NCBI GenBank assembly: GCA_013423325.1
Contig: BLJB01000307.1
Coordinates: 1-22,365, forward strand
Length of the DNA stretch: 22,365 nt
Reading direction: 5' to 3'
Source: Usnea hakonensis
Taxonomy: Eukaryota; Ascomycota; Lecanoromycetes; Lecanorales; Parmeliaceae
Both the position numbers and the translations under genes were made by a program. Within the stretch, counting starts at the first letter, position 1. The number at the start of each line of letters is the position of its first letter. Below, in pieces: positions 19,345 through 22,365 of the stretch. Under the pieces are notes generated by a model. It made no database searches and was not told where the DNA came from. It saw only the letters and a list, made by a program, of their open reading frames with translations.

Positions 19345-20418
19345 ATGCTATCATTGTCCTGCTTTCTGATTTGCGCGCATAAAGTCCATAATATGACGGG
19401 CGCGTGGATCCTAATAGAGAAATGCTTGCGAGGTCCCGTGCCATGGCCCAGATTCGATGAACTCCCTTCATCCTCGGTCGCTTTCTCCGTACCCCTCTCA
19501 GGCTTTGCCGAAGGGAATGTCGAACCGGGTCCGCACTTGGGCTTAACACGTTGCAAGCTCCAAGTTATTCTTGACACTTTATTGCCGGATCTTAGCTCGC
19601 CCACAGTGTAGATGTAGCATGTCTCGGTGGACTTCGGCGCGGATGACGTGGAAGCAATAGCTACACATGGCACGGTCATGTACCCGCACGTATTTGAGGT
19701 AGGGTTGAAGTAGCTTGAGAAAACCTTAATAATGGCAACGGTCGAGTAAACGCAAAGTCAGCTCTCACCATTATTGGTGCAGAGATGGGGTTCAGCTACT
19801 ACGACAGGAGATCCGCTCTCGCCGCCAATCAAAGCCCAGAGCAGTAGCTGTAAAGTGCTGTTCATTCCGCAATCTCCACATTTCTCATACCCAACGATGT
19901 AAATCTAACCATAACGCATACCCACGAAAAGATTTTCACTCTGCCCCAATCATATACGCTGCTCAGTCGTATACTGCCTATTTGCGTAGGACCTGTTGAC
20001 CAAGTCGACGTCCAACCCAGACGAAAGTAGGTCCTATGTCCTCGCTGAGAACAAGATTGTGAAAGAGTGCTTACCTTCATACAGTGCCCAGCTTGCTTCA
20101 AAATCATGGCTAGAGCATCTCCCACCCACAGCACTCTATGCGTGTCTCCTTTTGCAAATCGCCAACACTCCTATACGAAGAATCCCGTGCAAAAGATGAC
20201 ACGCCTTTCGCAGCCTCCCTTCTATAAGAGAAACCGAGTCCCAGTTGGTCTACATGGCAGGCTCATCACTCGCTACATCTGAAAGCGTTGACACAGATGC
20301 AATCAACAGGCGCATCTTCGACAAAGACGCTGCGGGCGTAGACCTGTGTCCCGTACTCGATGATGGTATCAACCTCCTGCGAAACCTGGCTCACGGGAAC
20401 TTCACGCACATACCCTGA
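19345..20418 (+). pseudogene. Unrecognised gene with RIP-type stops and frameshifts
   Basis: A plus-strand reading holds coding-like sequence over about 1 kb. Segment 1 runs from 19345 through KLQVILDTLLPDLSSPTV, stops TAG at 19609 and TAG at 19615, and VSVDFGADDVEAIATHG. An intron 19699-19757 (59 nt) can join it to segment 2 (ALTIIGAEMGFSYYDRR), which has TAG at 19845 and TAA at 19851 before ISTFLIPNDVNLTITHTHE. An intron 20027-20084 (58 nt, GTAGGT to ACAG) joins LASKSWLEHLPPTALYACLL. After a frameshift, LATSESVDTDAINRRIF and AAGVDLCPVLDDGINLLRN end at TGA 20416-20418. All four internal stops could be CAG/CAA changed by RIP. No family is recognised. The opposite strand is also partly open, so the strand choice is inference from the stop type and the two fitting introns. 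Confidence 0.5.
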
Positions 20419-20449
20419 AAAGCGCACCTCTGTCGAGTCATACATACTA

Positions 20450-20790
20450 CGAGACACTCATCTCCCCCAAAAACCGAAATTCTGAATACCCTTACAAGAG
20501 TCTCTCTGACCAGGCGAGGTTTCGAGCAAGACTCGTCTCGCTGCCTACAGGAACAACAATCTAGAATGGGATAATAGCTACTATGGTAACACGGGATTCG
20601 TCGATTGATCAGCGTGGTATAATGAGTCAGTCTGGTTGGGAGGTAGGTAAACCTTTACGTGGCTCAAATCAGGATGCTGGACTAAGTCTTATTGAACAGT
20701 GGATCCGTGCCAACTTCATTGAGCATCCCGGAATCACCTCCTCTATGCTGCACCAATTGCAGTTCCTTGATACGATAGTTTAGTCTCGAA
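20450..20790 (+). other. Possible continuation of decayed coding sequence
   Basis: Plus-strand fragments with coding-like composition include RLAAYRNNNLEWDNSYYGN around 20540-20600 and LSLIEQWIRANFIEHPGI around 20680-20740, in different frames and separated by stops. They could be the 3' part of the preceding decayed gene or a second one. No family is recognised. Confidence 0.25.
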
Positions 20791-21029
20791 CATCTACGCA
20801 AAGTCAACTTCCTAGGATTCCTATCACGAAGGCTCTCTGCATAGCACTCCTTCCGATGGTGATTGGTGCGACATCTCCATTTCTCGAGCCGCTAGCAAAC
20901 GAAATCGTACACGAGGTCGTTCTCCAGCTACCAGTCACAGCTACGCCCAGTTTACGATGTTCTAGCTAGATAAGATTCCCTCGCGCAACGCGCTCGTCTT
21001 CACCGGCCTTATTCCCTCACACTAGTAAC

Positions 21030-21430
21030 TCAACGCACAGGACTGTCACGCAAAAGCCCAGAGCAGGAATCAGTATTGGAAATAGCTTGGTCAAAGACCA
21101 CGCCGAACAAAGACTTTCGAGAGTGTGCTGAGAGAAAGCGCTGCTGGCGATAGCAACGGATGGGATCCAAGGAATCGTTATGAGGAGTTTTGACAGATTG
21201 GACGTTACGATGGGTGACGCACCTTTGGGACCGAAGAACCGGTGTCGTCTCGTTCGGTTGGCCGAAGGCATTGAGAGAGACAATACATTATCGAAGGGAT
21301 CGAGCCGATAGTAGCGGAAAAGGGTGTACTCGTACACCGTGGGCCCTTTCACCAATATGGAATCTCAGCGAGATGAGTACGACAAAGGGATAAGACTTAC
21401 TATCCCTCCTGCCAACGAAAGAATGACGCT
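21030..21430 (+). other. Coding-like plus-strand remnant, unidentified
   Basis: One frame reads AGISIGNSLVKDHAEQRL, a TGA, ALLAIATDGIQGIVMRSF, GDAPLGPKNRCRLVRLAEG, two adjacent TAG codons near 21311-21316, then KRVYSYTVGPFTNMESQ. Paired TAG codons suggest CAG-CAG changed by RIP. A minus-strand frame over the same bases (21017-21355) is also open, so the strand is uncertain. Confidence 0.25.
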
Positions 21431-22093
21431 CCCATAAAATCAATAACATATTCCATCACCACCCCACTTCCCCTCACCCCTCACCAGTATAAAAAACCTC
21501 CGGGCAAAATACATACTCTTCGATCTCTCAGTCTCCCTTTACATCATCGGCCAAAGACGCCTCCTCATCAACAACCTCATAAGCCCCCATCAACTGAAAT
21601 CCCTACCCCCTCCCCCGGCCCCCCTGAATGAATACCCTGCCCCGTATTCGTCTTCATACACGCCGAAAACTTCCCCAATGCCAGATTTGCGGGACTTATC
21701 TTCACGCTCGCCGTGCTAGAAGAGATGGAAGAATATCCGGTCGCATCCTCCTCTCATCCCCCCATACCATCATCCCCCCCAAAGAAACCACCTCATCACC
21801 AACCTCACCAGCCCCCACCAAGCATATCCCCTAAACCAATCCCCCTTCTCCGATCCTCGTCATACATTCTCCAGTCCCAGATGCGGGAAAGGTATCTTCG
21901 TGGTCGTGAGGACAGAAGGAAGGCATACATACATAGAAACAAGATATTCGGGTCGCGTGCGCCCCCGGCTAGCGAGCTTACCGATTCTTGGCAATTTATG
22001 CCAACTTTTACCTGCGACGCTGGGCTAAGGGATTGGCGGTGCACGCTAATTTCCGGGGGAAGAGGTGAGGTGATGGGTAAGGTGAGAAGGTAG
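21430..22093 (+). other. Pyrimidine-rich region with a possible P/S-rich small ORF
   Basis: The stretch from 21440 to 21850 is unusually C/T-rich. A TATA-like AGTATAAAAAAC at about 21487 is followed by a CT-rich leader-like stretch. An ATG at 21628 and an overlapping longer frame (21713-22093, containing KKPPHHQPHQPPP) read proline/serine-rich peptide, which C-rich DNA gives easily by chance. No homology is recognised. A promoter with a short gene is possible but weakly supported. Positions 22094-22365 contain nothing assignable. Confidence 0.2.
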
Positions 22094-22365
22094 TGATACT
22101 CGGAAGAAAGGATGGTCTTACCATGTCCTCGAAAGTTCCTACAGGCCAGCGTACGAGGGGTTAGTGCTTCGTTCGCCACATCCGAACCATGCGAATTGCA
22201 TGCAAATCACCAAATGCATAGAGGAGGTAGCTGTATCGGTGGTTGGCCTGTCTCATTGCCATGGGCAGGCCGAACAGTGACCCTGAAGGTATATTCAGGC
22301 CTCCACAGCACTAAGAAGACTCCCATATCTATTCGATATAGACCTGGAGTAGATAGATATGTATA

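Noticed and set aside
19317..19865. Minus-strand Cys-containing peptide with a signal-like start (MNSTLQLLLWALIGG).
   Set aside because: It is broken by a TGA that RIP does not readily explain, and no fitting intron removes it. The plus-strand reading has RIP-type stops and two fitting introns, so it was preferred, with reserve.

Overview
The window looks like nuclear DNA of a filamentous ascomycete (Pezizomycotina; Dothideomycetes-like is a guess). The evidence is short introns (mostly 48-71 nt) with GTRNGY-type donors and CTRAY-type branch sites, an RNAi Argonaute, a salicylate-hydroxylase-like monooxygenase, and decayed sequence whose in-frame stops are mostly TAG/TAA where CAG/CAA is expected. 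That is the footprint of repeat-induced point mutation (RIP). No bacterial features (operons, Shine-Dalgarno sites, CRISPR, IS elements), tRNA or rRNA were seen. All gene models come from reading the sequence; no search was run.

Five genes look intact. (1) 1440-5095, minus: a full-length Argonaute (1100 aa, six exons) with N, L1, PAZ, MID and PIWI regions and a D-E-D-D catalytic set. (2) 6352-8276, plus: an FAD-dependent aromatic-ring monooxygenase (446 aa, nine exons). (3) 12053-13264, minus: an intronless secreted YVTN-type beta-propeller protein (403 aa). (4) 14023-14622, plus: a 182-aa protein in two exons, unassigned, with a weak resemblance to 2-oxoglutarate dioxygenase-like folds. (5) 14785-17422, minus: an 843-aa protein of unknown function whose second half is five tandem 67-68-aa repeats. 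Genes 4 and 5 converge and lie 162 bp apart.

Between and beyond these genes lies gene debris and repeats. The most certain piece is a RIP-type wreck of an SNF2 helicase C-terminal lobe (about 8470-9310, minus). A decayed tetratricopeptide (TPR) protein lies at about 10789-11500 (plus), and an unrecognised plus-strand gene with RIP-type stops at 19345-20418. Weaker coding traces lie at 186-366, 11591-11866, 20450-20790, 21030-21430 and 21600-22093. A family of ~23-bp motifs sits at 9544-10050. A four-copy degenerate ~240-bp tandem array sits at 17560-18470, with a second repeat pair at 18647-18935. An AT-rich block (870-1000) and a pogo-like terminal sequence (about 5709-5760) suggest old transposons.

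I see no evidence that the five intact genes form one pathway, and the two enzyme-like genes do not look like part of a biosynthetic cluster here. The notable context is an intact RNA-silencing gene next to DNA that appears to have been through a second genome defence, RIP. The most unusual single item is the unassigned 843-aa repeat protein, together with its convergent 182-aa neighbour and the repeat array upstream of it.
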